DNA of 64,000 nucleotides from Asterella californica. Its lineage: Eukaryota; Streptophyta; Marchantiopsida; Marchantiales; Aytoniaceae. The DNA lies in the NCBI GenBank assembly GCA_036924285.1, contig JAYKYS010000015.1, forward strand, positions 5,456,001-5,520,000, read 5' to 3'. A program made the position numbers and the translations under genes. Below are positions 32,040 to 41,639 of the stretch, one piece after another (positions within the stretch are counted from its first letter, which is position 1; each line of letters starts with the position of its first letter). The notes beneath the pieces were generated by a model, which was not told the origin of the DNA, made no database searches, and saw only the letters and a program-made list of their open reading frames with translations.

Positions 32040-33260
32040 ATGGAGAGAGCCTTGATCCAGAGTAAGACTCAAGACTTGTTGGAGGTTGGGTTGGTGGAGA
32101 TGTCGCAAGGAGAGTATGCATCTGCCACAGTTATGTCAGCAAAGAAAGATATGTATGGCAACTACACGAATAGACGGATGCGCGGAGACTAACGTCTTAT
32201 CAATCGGCAGACGAAGTCCGATAAGTATGCCATGCTGACACCTGAGGAGATCTTTGATGCAGTGGGGCATGTGAGAGTCTTCAGTACTTTGGATCTTCGA
32301 GCAAGATATCATCAGTTGTCAGTGAGAGAAGAAGATAAGTCCAAGACATCATTCTGGAGAATTGACTCTCACGATAAGGATTGTTTGTATTAGTGACGGT
32401 TCTTACCATTTGGGTTGAAGAACGCCCTTGCTGAGTTCTAGAGGATGATGGACAGGATCCTCGCAAGATTGGATTTTGTCAGATGTTATATTGACGATAT
32501 TTAGTCTATAGTGCTACTGTGGAGGAGCACGAAAGACACTTACAGAATGTGTTCGAGCGGTTGAGAGCTCAAGGGTTGAAGTTACACCCTGAGAAGTGTT
32601 CAAGGAGTTGGTAGAGTATCTGGGCCACACCATCTACCCAGGTGGGTTGGGTGTTCAACAAACGAAAGTTGAGACTATTGCACGTATCTCATGCCCCGCA
32701 GATGTGGTCAAGTTCGAGCATTTGTTGGTTTGATGAACTTCTATCGTCGATTTGTGAAAAGATTTAGTGCAATCGCGAAGTCATTGATCAAGTTGATGAA
32801 GGTGGTCCAAGAGTGGCAGTGGGGAGATGAACATGAGCAAGCTTTTGTACAGCTCAATGATAGTTGACATCTGCTCCCATCTTGAGGAGACTCGTTAGGA
32901 GGCGTCCTTTCCAACTACACACTGATTGGAGTATGTTGAGACTTGGAGCAGTGCTGATGCAACATGATGATGAGGAAAAAGAGTTTGTGGTAGTGTATGT
33001 TAGTCGTTTTAACAATTCGGCGGAGGCGAGATACAGTTCGTACGAGGAGGAGTATTTAGCTACAGTATGGACCGTTGCACACTTCCGATGTTATCTGTTT
33101 GAGAACCCTTTTATTCTCATCATTGATCATCAGCCGTTCAAGTGGTTGATGGAGTCGGACAAGCTTACAGGGAAGCTTGCACGATGAGCTCTGATCTTAC
33201 ATGAGTATGACTTCTAGGTAGTGCATAGACCTGGAGTTGCAAACCTAGATGTCGATGGGT
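32040..33260 (+). pseudogene. Old Ty3/gypsy reverse transcriptase and RNase H
   Basis: Frames carry D-K-Y-A-M-L-T-P-E-E-I-F, L-D-L-R-A-R-Y-H-Q-L (about 32,290-32,320), F-L-P-F-G-L-K-N-A (about 32,400), and Y-I-D-D at 32,487-32,498 (catalytic Asp pair intact but followed by a stop). The RNase H domain is the open 107-codon frame 32,864-33,187 with H-T-D-W-S, Y-S-S-Y-E-E-E-Y-L-A and I-I-D-H-Q-P-F-K-W-L. The three acidic catalytic residues are therefore still visible. Many frameshifts elsewhere. Confidence 0.85.
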
Positions 33261-33479
33261 TGAGTCGCAACCCATGCACGAGTCAGCAGGATCATACTCG
33301 GACTCGATGCCATGACTAGGTTGATGAGGAGATAGTGCAAGGGTGGCATGCATCGATCTTTCTTTGTGTGTTGATCATGAACTCTAGTATGGAAGGCCCG
33401 GTCGTATCTTTCTCTAGTTAGAGAGTAGATGATGAGTCTCCAGATCTTGAGAGTGAAGATGGTGTACCAGACCAGCGAG

Positions 33480-33790
33480 ATATCCATGACAATGTGACTG
33501 TAATGGAATATCTACAAACTGGCATGGTGATATGCACAGTAAGAGATTTCGACGAGAAGGACGACATGTACTTCGAGTGTGGAATGATGAGAGAGTACGG
33601 ATAGTGTTACACGCATCACAGAGGGCACAATCAGTACGACATGTCCATGAGGAGTTGGGACATTTTGAAGTGAAGCGTACTCATAGCTTACTCCAAGGAC
33701 AGTATTGATGACATGGTATGCACGTCGATGTGCAGCATTTTGTCGCACGATGTGTGATTTGTGATTGCATATGAGCATCGTTTAATGCTC
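33480..33790 (+). pseudogene. Old Ty3/gypsy integrase, H2C2 zinc-binding part (interrupted)
   Basis: Broken frames encode the integrase zinc finger (H-x-F-E-V-K-R-T-H ... C-V-I-C-D near 33,655-33,770). The sequence stops at 33,790, where the young element is inserted, and the same coding line resumes at 42,556. Confidence 0.7.
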
Positions 33791-34706
33791 TGTAAACCCT
33801 CCGCGGTCCTAACGATCAACTACCCCCCGATCTCTCAACCTCCACGATCGTCATCCACGAATCTGCAACTGTCGGGCCTGTCTCTCACTCAGGGGTCACC
33901 TCTGATGGCTTTGATGGAAGCACACCATGAATCTTGAAGGGAAAAATGCTAAGTTCACTCTCATTCATACACCCACAAACTTATCAACTAAAATCTCCAT
34001 AATCTCATCCACTAAAATCCTCCATTCTAACGACGTCTCTCAAGTTCTCACATGCTAAAAATATCCCACACTCTCTATATTACTCAAGTTGTCATTACGA
34101 CGATGTGAAAACAAGGATGAGGAGCTCTTCTCTACTCCTCTATTTATACATTCTAGGTTTTTACTTTGGTACCCTCCGGTAACTCAGCCGTAACTACTTT
34201 TACCGGGTTTTACTAAGATATTACTTAAGGTAAAAGCATTGATCACATGGGCTTTTTACCTTTTCACATGGGCTTATTTCTTCAAAGTCAACAACTTCTA
34301 GAAGGATTCTGGAATATTCTCAAGGAATCTCGAATTTCCACCCCCCCTCTACACTAGGACCCACTAAAAAGGAAACATGTGGAATCTCTTCTTGTTTTTA
34401 ATGCCCACAAAGTCCACAACTTTAATCCAACCACTAATATCAAGTCAAAAAGGAGATAAGGGATACTTTCCACCCCCTTTCTACCTTTTAGACAAGATGA
34501 CAAGATAGTAGTGCTCACTCTTTAGCAAATATCTGAATTCTGCCAAAAGTACAGCTAAGTTTAACCATAACTAACTTTTAGCTAGTCATGACTAACTTGA
34601 TATCTCCTAAAAGTACTTTGGCAGCAAATAAACATTCTCAACACTTAGTTAGAACTAAACACCTTACTAATAGATAAACTTCCTATGTGTAACATAGGTC
34701 GTTACA
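33791..34706 (-). repeat. 3' LTR of the young Ty3/gypsy element
   Basis: 916 bp, reading TGTAACGACC ... GGGTTTACA on the minus strand. It carries a TATA box (TATAAATAG) at 34,140-34,148. Nearly identical to 41,640-42,555. Confidence 0.96.
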
Positions 34707-34720
34707 TTTTACCCCCGGAC
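34707..34720 (-). other. Polypurine tract of the young element
   Basis: The minus strand reads GTCCGGGGGTAAAA immediately before the 3' LTR. The G5-T-A4 core is the likely plus-strand primer, and the gag-pol stop codon (34,722-34,720) touches it. Confidence 0.7.
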
Positions 34721-37700
34721 TAAATTTTCGCTCCGTCCTCGGAGTGAAGAGAGAACTTCCGTCGATGAAACAACTTCAACTTGTCATGGTTGACCCGATC
34801 GAATCTCCTTCCTCCCAGCTCCTGAAGGTCATATGTGAAGTTGCTCCACACCTTATCTACAACAAAAGGACCAAAATATCTCGGAAGAAACTTCTTCCTA
34901 GCCCTCTTGAATCTGATAGCATCATACAACATAACCCAATCTCCGACTTGAAAAGGTTTTACCTCCCTCTTGCCCAACCGTTTGTCGTAACTCTTCTTTT
35001 GATACGCCTGAGCTCGTTCCATCCGGATCATTGCTACCGCTCGGGTCTCTTCCAACTCCATGAGTTGCTCCCTTCTTGATCTGACCACGTCTTCTCCTCT
35101 CGACCTCTTCAACTTTCGTTGAATAGTTTGAAAAGTATCCAATTCGAATTGGATCGGCAACTTGGACTCCACTCCATAAACCAATCGAAATGGGGAGTAC
35201 CCAGTAGAAGTCTTTGTTGTCGTTCGATACTCCCATAAGATAGCATGTAGCCTCTTATCCCAAGTATGTTTCGCAGTCTCAACACCAGCATCTTTGGCGA
35301 GCATCATACAAAGTGTAAGATTGGTCTTCTCCGCAAGACCATTAGCATTTGGTTTGTATGAGGTCGTTACTCGTGGCTTGATAGAAAAGTGTTGTAGCAT
35401 AGCAGTAGTCATGCTCCCTACAAACTCTCCTCCTCTATCTGAGACCAACTCTAACGGACATCCAAATCTTGTGATGATCCTCTCCCATAAGAATCTACCG
35501 ACTTCTGTTTCATTGGTCTCTCTCAAAGGTCTAGCCTCTACCCACTTGGTACAATAGTCAGTGGCGACTACAATGTATCTATTGCCTCGAGGTGTCTTAT
35601 TAAGAGGACCTACAAAATCAATACCCCACTTCTCAAATGGTCCTAACACGGGAATTGATCTTAACGGAGGTGTTCTAGTAGACTTCAGAGCAAATGCTTG
35701 ACATACGTCGCGAGTTTTGCAATAGTCTAAACACTCTTTGAAAATCCCTCTCCAGTGGTAACCCGCATCCAAAATCTTGAAGGCTGTTATCTTACCAGCA
35801 AAGTGACCTCCGCAAACAGTTCCGTCGTGAAACTCGTGCATTAGCTTGAATGCCTCCTTCTGACCAACTGCTCTCCTTAGTAACCCATCTGCTCCTTGAT
35901 GAAACAGAATTCCCTCTACCATGGTGTAAGGTTTGCATCTCTTGATCAACGCGTTACGTTCTCGGGTATGCATACCTTCTGGAAAAGAGCCATCTACAAG
36001 GAAACTCCAGATTTCCTTGTACTCGTCCGGTATCTCCTCGATGCTTGTGATGGTCATCAGATGCTCGTCTGGAAATGAATCATCAAACGGTTCTTCTCCC
36101 TCATCATCATAAGCCCTTGACAAAAGATCAGCATTCGCATGCTTCTTCCCTGGTCTATCTTCGATCACGTAATCGTATTCTGTTAGAAGGATCTTCCAAC
36201 GAGCAATACGACCTTCGGCATTAGGCTTATTAAAGATATACTTTAAAGCCTTGTGATCTGTGACTATGGAAAATTTCCCTCCTAGCAAGTAGTGTCGAAA
36301 TTTCTTCAATCCAAAGATCACCGCTAATCCTTCTCGTTCAGTCACGGAGTAATTCTTCTCCGCTGGAACCATCTGCCTACTAGCATAAGCTATAGGATGA
36401 TCATGCCCATCTCCATCTAACTGACTTAATGTACATCCGATTGCTACATTGGAGGCATCCGTATACAGAATAAATGCTTTACTCCACTCAGGTTTAGCAA
36501 GTATAGGAGCTGTCACTAATGCCTTTTTCAGCTCCTCAAATGCTTCCTTTGCCTTCTGATCATGCACTATCAAGTCAAAATCAACTCCCTTCTTCATGTA
36601 CATAGTCAAAGCTATTGCTTTGTTTGAGAAGGAAAAGACAAACCTACGATAATATCCAACCATGCCAAGAAACTGCCTCAACTTTGTCAAGTTGATCGGA
36701 AATGGAAGATCCACAATCTTCTTCACCTTCTCAGGATCTACCGCAATCCCATTCTTGGAAATGATGTGCCCTAACAGCAGACCTTCTTCGCAGCCAAAGA
36801 TGCACTTCTCTGGATTTAGAGAAGCGTTGGCTTGCTCCAACCGCTGCAAAACTTTGATCACATGATCAAAGTGGTCCTCCTTTCGTCCGTACACACAGAA
36901 ATCGTCAATGAAATCCCGAACAAACTTCCCTATGAATGGTTCAAACACCTTGTTCATGAACCTTTGAAACGTGGCCGGAGCATTACACAATCCGAATGGC
37001 ATCACCCGAAATGCAAATGTTCCCCAAGGAGTAGTGAAAGTAGTCAACTGTTGGTACTCCTGTGCTATCTTGATCTGGTTATACCCACTATAACCATCAC
37101 CAAAGCTGTACCATTCATGACCAGCAACTTCCTCCAAAATCTCATCTATAAATGGTAGAGGATAATAATCCTTCTTGGTAACTGCATTCAACTTCTTATA
37201 GTCTATGCACACTCGCAGCTTACCATTCTTCTTCTTGACAATCACAATGGGTGAAACCCATTCTGAGTTCTCCACCTCATAGATGAAACTCGCCTCCTTC
37301 AACTTGTCTATCTCCTCCTTGACCATCATTGCCGTTGTAGGATTGACCCTTCTCTGCTTCTGTCGAACTGGTCTTGCGTTCTCCTCCAATTCGATTCGAT
37401 GAGTCTCGAGGGTCACCTCCTTCAAATCCTTGTAGCTGAAAGCAAACACATGGATATATTTTCGAAATATATCTAGGAATCTACTTTTCTCTTCTTGAGT
37501 GACATTGATACCAAACTTCAGGGTAGAGAGTCTTCTCACAATCTCTGCCTCACTCAACTCTTCTTTGTCAGGATCTTTCTCCACTGCTGGTCGAGGCAAC
37601 AAGTCAATAGCACTAAGCTGATGTACTGATTCGTCTCGACCAAATCCTTCATCCTCAGACGAGGATTCTTGGTCGTAAGAATCCCCAGTATCTACTTCCG

Positions 37701-39606
37701 AGACACTCTGATCATCCTCCGTATCAGATTCCCAGTAGTCACTAGTGGGTCTATCAGAGTCAGAAGTCACAACTCCAACACCCGAGAGAGGAACTATCAC
37801 TCTATGATCTCTAGGCCCAATTCGTAAGTATCCCTTGTGCCACCTATCCGTGGTGCGCACAGCTCTCAACCAAGGCCTACCTAGGAGCAAATCATAACTA
37901 GAGTCCTTTAACACTTGAAAGGACATCAATGTTTGAACTCCCATCACAGACACGACCACCTTCTCTAACACACCAAGAGGTCTTACCCGTTGCTTGTTAG
38001 CCATCCCCACGACAATGCTAGCCGGGCGAGTTGGTTCCATTCCCAACTTCTTCATCAACCTCTCCGATATGGCGTTTATAGCCGACCCTCCATCCACCAA
38101 TACGTCAGAGACGTAGTGACCATTCAATCGGACTTCAATCTTTGAAGCCCTAGTGCATACCTCTGAAGCATGCACATCCACCACACCAACTCCCACTGAC
38201 TTTGATGTCTTGCTCTTGGGTTTCTTCTTCTTGCTTCTCTTAGAACTCAGTCCTCCTCTGAGTTCCCTTCGTAAGCTGGGATTAAGTGCGATCAGTTGTC
38301 CAACAGTGATGTTGGCTTTCTGAGCACCCACATCTTCAACCACATCATATCCCGCTTGGGAAGATGAAATGGTGAAATCCGCCATCCCCAGCTTCCTTCT
38401 TGGCTCCCTTGGTGTACTCGAAACATTACTCGAACGAGTACTTCTACTTGCTGACTCCTCCATGAAAACCGGTTCATCAGAAAATCGAGTTCTTTTTCTT
38501 TCTTGAGCTAAAAGCTCCACCGGTGCATGAGAAGAGTTTGAACTTTCTCCTTTCTCGTAGATGGGATCTCGCACGACATCGATAGTAGCCACCCCTTTGT
38601 CTCGTCCTTGTGATGGATTTCCTCCACCCACATTCATTCTGACAGCTTCGGCACCTCTTGCTCCGTTGTTAGGACAATTTCGCTGGAAATGAGAACCTCC
38701 ACACGTCCAACAAGTGATTCCTCCAAAGTTACCTTGGTTGCCTCCAAAGTTACCTTGATTTCCTCGGTTGGGATTGTTGTCGTAACCTCTTTGACCTCCT
38801 CCTCCACCTTTGTTCCTCCATTCTCGTAACTGTACCACGTTTATCTTGAGATCCGCAAGAGTGTCAGTGATGCTCTTCAGCTCGGCATGAAAATCAGAGG
38901 TGGCAGTAGACATCGTTGTTGGGACAAACGGTCTTGGCACCACCGTTGGAGTAGGTGCTGACGTTGAAGCAATCACCAATTGTGATGGTGCAGGTGCGAT
39001 CGTTGTGGCTACACCAGGAGTCGGAGTTGACACCAGAGCAGCATGATGAGGTTGGATGATATCTCCTTCATCCAAACTCTCTTCCATATTTGTCGCTATC
39101 TTGATGGCCTCCGCTTTGGTTGCTGGCTTCTCGTACCTCACTTGGGTTCGAATTGAAGGTCTCAACCCTCCCACCAAGTTCTTGGTCAGCACTGCTCCAA
39201 TCCCCGCCATCGTTAGTTCCACATTGTCTCCACTCTTCCGTAGGACCGTCCGAAACCGTTGCTCCAACTTATCCACCCTTTCGGCATATTGCCGAACTTT
39301 CTCGTCGTCACGTTGCTTCAAATGAGTAAGCTCTACCATGAGCTTCTCATAACTCTCTTCTGGAAGAAATTCTTCGATGAGTGCATTACTCAACGTCTCC
39401 CATGTGTCCTCAACTGCACCAGGTGTCTTGCTCTTCACTCGGTCGTCATACCACGTAAGAGCAAAATCTTCTAAAAACTCTGGCAGTAACAACACCCATT
39501 CTTCCTTCCTTCTCACGTTGTTTCCGATGCAACCCCTTTTGAAGTCTCGTACAAATGGTTCTACATCTTCATTGTCCTTCCCATGAAACACGGGTAGCTT
39601 TCCCAT
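34720..39606 (-). CDS. Gag-Pol polyprotein of the young Ty3/gypsy element, intact (1,628 aa)
   Basis: One uninterrupted frame. Domains in order: retrotransposon gag (about residues 1-150, with W-Y-D-D-R and L-K-Q-R-D-D-E-K-V-R-Q-Y); CCHC knuckle C-W-T-C-G-G-S-H-F-Q-R-N-C (about 299); aspartic protease L-V-D-G-G-S-A (about 503; D-G-G in place of D-S/T-G); reverse transcriptase with F-I-D-D-F (about 900); RNase H starting Y-T-D-A-S (about 1,050); integrase H2C2 finger; catalytic core with D at about 1,325 (G-I-D-F-V-G-P-L), D at about 1,390 (S-D-R-G-G-E-F) and E at about 1,424, giving the D-D-35-E spacing. The C-terminal part ends with a P-R-Y-F-G-P-F SH3-like module and no chromodomain. Gag and pol are fused without a frameshift. 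The stop codon abuts the polypurine tract. It encodes the proteins for reverse transcription and integration in virus-like particles. Confidence 0.95.
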   Translation of the reverse strand: MGKLPVFHGKDNEDVEPFVRDFKRGCIGNNVRRKEEWVLLLPEFLEDFALTWYDDRVKSKTPGAVEDTWETLSNALIEEFLPEESYEKLMVELTHLKQRDDEKVRQYAERVDKLEQRFRTVLRKSGDNVELTMAGIGAVLTKNLVGGLRPSIRTQVRYEKPATKAEAIKIATNMEESLDEGDIIQPHHAALVSTPTPGVATTIAPAPSQLVIASTSAPTPTVVPRPFVPTTMSTATSDFHAELKSITDTLADLKINVVQLREWRNKGGGGGQRGYDNNPNRGNQGNFGGNQGNFGGITCWTCGGSHFQRNCPNNGARGAEAVRMNVGGGNPSQGRDKGVATIDVVRDPIYEKGESSNSSHAPVELLAQERKRTRFSDEPVFMEESASRSTRSSNVSSTPREPRRKLGMADFTISSSQAGYDVVEDVGAQKANITVGQLIALNPSLRRELRGGLSSKRSKKKKPKSKTSKSVGVGVVDVHASEVCTRASKIEVRLNGHYVSDVLVDGGSAINAISERLMKKLGMEPTRPASIVVGMANKQRVRPLGVLEKVVVSVMGVQTLMSFQVLKDSSYDLLLGRPWLRAVRTTDRWHKGYLRIGPRDHRVIVPLSGVGVVTSDSDRPTSDYWESDTEDDQSVSEVDTGDSYDQESSSEDEGFGRDESVHQLSAIDLLPRPAVEKDPDKEELSEAEIVRRLSTLKFGINVTQEEKSRFLDIFRKYIHVFAFSYKDLKEVTLETHRIELEENARPVRQKQRRVNPTTAMMVKEEIDKLKEASFIYEVENSEWVSPIVIVKKKNGKLRVCIDYKKLNAVTKKDYYPLPFIDEILEEVAGHEWYSFGDGYSGYNQIKIAQEYQQLTTFTTPWGTFAFRVMPFGLCNAPATFQRFMNKVFEPFIGKFVRDFIDDFCVYGRKEDHFDHVIKVLQRLEQANASLNPEKCIFGCEEGLLLGHIISKNGIAVDPEKVKKIVDLPFPINLTKLRQFLGMVGYYRRFVFSFSNKAIALTMYMKKGVDFDLIVHDQKAKEAFEELKKALVTAPILAKPEWSKAFILYTDASNVAIGCTLSQLDGDGHDHPIAYASRQMVPAEKNYSVTEREGLAVIFGLKKFRHYLLGGKFSIVTDHKALKYIFNKPNAEGRIARWKILLTEYDYVIEDRPGKKHANADLLSRAYDDEGEEPFDDSFPDEHLMTITSIEEIPDEYKEIWSFLVDGSFPEGMHTRERNALIKRCKPYTMVEGILFHQGADGLLRRAVGQKEAFKLMHEFHDGTVCGGHFAGKITAFKILDAGYHWRGIFKECLDYCKTRDVCQAFALKSTRTPPLRSIPVLGPFEKWGIDFVGPLNKTPRGNRYIVVATDYCTKWVEARPLRETNETEVGRFLWERIITRFGCPLELVSDRGGEFVGSMTTAMLQHFSIKPRVTTSYKPNANGLAEKTNLTLCMMLAKDAGVETAKHTWDKRLHAILWEYRTTTKTSTGYSPFRLVYGVESKLPIQFELDTFQTIQRKLKRSRGEDVVRSRREQLMELEETRAVAMIRMERAQAYQKKSYDKRLGKREVKPFQVGDWVMLYDAIRFKRARKKFLPRYFGPFVVDKVWSNFTYDLQELGGRRFDRVNHDKLKLFHRRKFSLHSEDGAKI

Positions 39607-39819
39607 CTTGTAACTACTCTTTCTACTCTTCTAATCGTCGTGCAATAACTACTCGCTAAAAGAGTACGAACATCACCAATTCCATTCGCGAATAATCTAC
39701 CATAGGTAAAATGAAAGGAAATGGTTGTAACAACACCTCTTGTGCCATCTCTTCTCCCAAGGTAATCATGAGTCTGAGTCGCATCACCGCCTTCTCCACC
39801 ATCCGAATGACGATCTCCA

Positions 39820-40311
39820 TCACAACTCAGCCAAGTCCTCCTTTGAAGTCGACAACTTCTCCGTCTCAGCTCTTTGAGTCTCGTCCAACTTCTCGACTAC
39901 GGACGTAAGTAGGGCGGCCACATCGACGCACTTGTGTCCTCTTGATAGATCACCCACTCCACAACTTGGACAAGGATCTTCGCCTAGAAGATGAATTGGC
40001 GCTGGTGACGATGGACCCACTCGAAGACTCAAATCAGTAAACTCCCGCTTCCCTTTAGCTCTCTCGGTTCTGATTCTAGTTGGACAATTCACTACTTTGT
40101 GTCCCAACCCTCTACAGAAATAACACCACAAGTCGGTTTCTACTCTTCTCCTCGGCGATTCTACTTGAGGTTTAGTACTAGGGTTTTCAAACTCGACGAT
40201 AATCTCTCTCGAACTTTCTCCGACACTTACTATGACATCTAAACCTTGAGGAAGGTTTCTAAGTCTAACTTTCCAATCTTTTGAATTTCCACTCATGTTG
40301 CACCTTCTCAA
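39820..40311 (-). CDS. Young element leader ORF 2 with CCHC zinc knuckle (163 aa)
   Basis: Open frame on the sense strand, ending about 210 bp before the gag-pol start. Residues near 60-75 form a zinc knuckle, C-Y-F-C-R-G-L-G-H-K-V-V-N-C (C-x2-C-x4-H-x4-C). A second Cys/His cluster (C-P-S-C-G-V-G ... H-K-C) follows near residue 117, and a Glu-rich, possibly coiled C-terminus ends the protein. The N-terminus (K-V-R-L-R-N-L-P-Q-G-L-D-V) resembles an RNA-binding strand pattern. The gag-pol frame carries its own knuckle, so this is an additional nucleocapsid-like protein. It could be a gag duplicate or an acquired factor. Confidence 0.6.
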   Translation of the reverse strand: MRRCNMSGNSKDWKVRLRNLPQGLDVIVSVGESSREIIVEFENPSTKPQVESPRRRVETDLWCYFCRGLGHKVVNCPTRIRTERAKGKREFTDLSLRVGPSSPAPIHLLGEDPCPSCGVGDLSRGHKCVDVAALLTSVVEKLDETQRAETEKLSTSKEDLAEL

Positions 40312-40434
40312 CCATTAAGTGGACAAAATATCATAGAGGAAAATAATTCTACATTACTTTCTTAACTCTTCCGAGCTTTATATTAGAAATCGTGCATTAT
40401 ACATGCGATACACGAAATAAAATCTAATCTAATA

Positions 40435-40752
40435 TTAACTATCAAAGATATGATCCTCCTCACCCTCGTTTGTACTCATCACAACAGACATCTTGAACTC
40501 GCTCTTGTAAGGATCCAACTCTATTTCACCAGGAGCATTCGTGGCCTCCATAGTGAATGATGCTTTAAACTCGACTTTCTTCAAATCTGTGCCAATTGTC
40601 GCGGAAGCTTCTTCGTATAGAGTAAAGAGGGCACCCCAAGTGCTATAGATGCGTGTTCGTAACTCATCTATACTTAACTTGGGCTTCTCCGTCTCTGTTC
40701 GAACTCCTAAACGTCTCTTCTTCCACCTCGTCATTCGAACTGGATTCCCCAT
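40435..40752 (-). CDS. Young element leader ORF 1 (105 aa, unknown)
   Basis: Open frame on the element's sense strand. The N-terminus is basic (R-x-x-R-W-K-K-R-R-L-G-V-R) and the rest is acidic, with K-V-E-F-K-A-S-F-T-M-E-A and a repeat-like K-S-E-F-K-M-S-V-V-M-S strand pattern. No known domain. It lies upstream of the zinc-knuckle ORF and gag-pol. Conservation in other copies would decide whether it is translated. Confidence 0.5.
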   Translation of the reverse strand: MGNPVRMTRWKKRRLGVRTETEKPKLSIDELRTRIYSTWGALFTLYEEASATIGTDLKKVEFKASFTMEATNAPGEIELDPYKSEFKMSVVMSTNEGEEDHIFDS

Positions 40753-40902
40753 GACGTATCTTCAAGACCTCCTTGTATGCCGAAACGTATCTCTCTTAGT
40801 TGGTAAGAGATCTCTCCAAGATTTTTGTGGTCTCCAGTAGCTCAACCTCCAAGCTACTAAATCATGAAGTTTCAACAGAAACTTCTCTAATCAGAAGAGA
40901 TG

Positions 40903-41345
40903 GTGATGACTGTACAAATTTTCAGAGAACTGAAATTTGTATATTTTCACTTCCCTCATGGTTGTCAACCCCCTCCACTTTGAAAAATCCTTTCTCCCTC
41001 TTCAGACCTCATCTTCTCATGATTTCTTTTGTCCTGGATAGCTTATCAGCCACTCTAAAACACTGGAAAGTTTCTCAGGAAAATAAAATTCACAGAAAAT
41101 CTGACACTGACTGTAAACTTTTTCCAGAGAACAGAATTCCTCAACTCTCACGAATAGACCCCCTCAACTTTGAAAAATCATTGCTCCCTCTCTAGACCAC
41201 CTTTTCCTATGATTCCTTTTGTCTTAGATAGGTTATCAGCCAATCTAAAACACTGGAAAGTTTCTCAGGAAAATAAAATTCACAGAAAAGTTGACAGCGA
41301 CTGTACAAATTTTCCAGAGAGCAGAATTTCTAAACTCACAAATTT
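40903..41345 (-). repeat. Tandem repeats in the young element's untranslated leader (189-bp unit)
   Basis: A unit starting TGAAAAATC at 40,981 recurs at 41,170 (period 189 bp) with modest divergence. A partial third copy lies on the 40,903 side. The repeats lie between the 5' LTR and the first small ORF, a region expected to hold packaging or dimerisation signals. Confidence 0.8.
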
Positions 41346-41620
41346 CTCTCCTCTAATAACTTTTCTCTCCTCCTTCTCTACAACTCTTGTTGCACCTCCT
41401 TTCAACTCTCCTCAAACCCTTTCTAAGTGAACAAGATGTAAAGAATGACTTCGAACGCGTCATATATCACTACGGGATACACGAAAGGTTCTAACGTTGC
41501 TAACATCGCGTTAGCTCTCTCTCCTCCCAACGTTCTCTCCATGTGCTCTCTCATAATCTCCTTTTGTCGAATATAGAACTGAACTCTAAACATCGTTCAA
41601 CGATCCCTTCAAGTGAGGTC

Positions 41621-41639
41621 CCGGCAACGGAACCAAAAA
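41621..41639 (-). other. Primer-binding site of the young element (Asp-tRNA-like)
   Basis: Directly after the 5' LTR the minus strand reads TTTTTGGTTCCGTTGCCGGG. TGG-N-N-CCGTTGCCGGG resembles the complement of the 3' end of plant Asp tRNA (TGGCGCCGTTGCCGGGGA) with two mismatches. A tRNA with a better match cannot be excluded. Confidence 0.6.

Noticed and set aside
35294..39586. Several plus-strand frames inside the young element
   Set aside because: They overlap the intact antisense gag-pol frame and have no domains.
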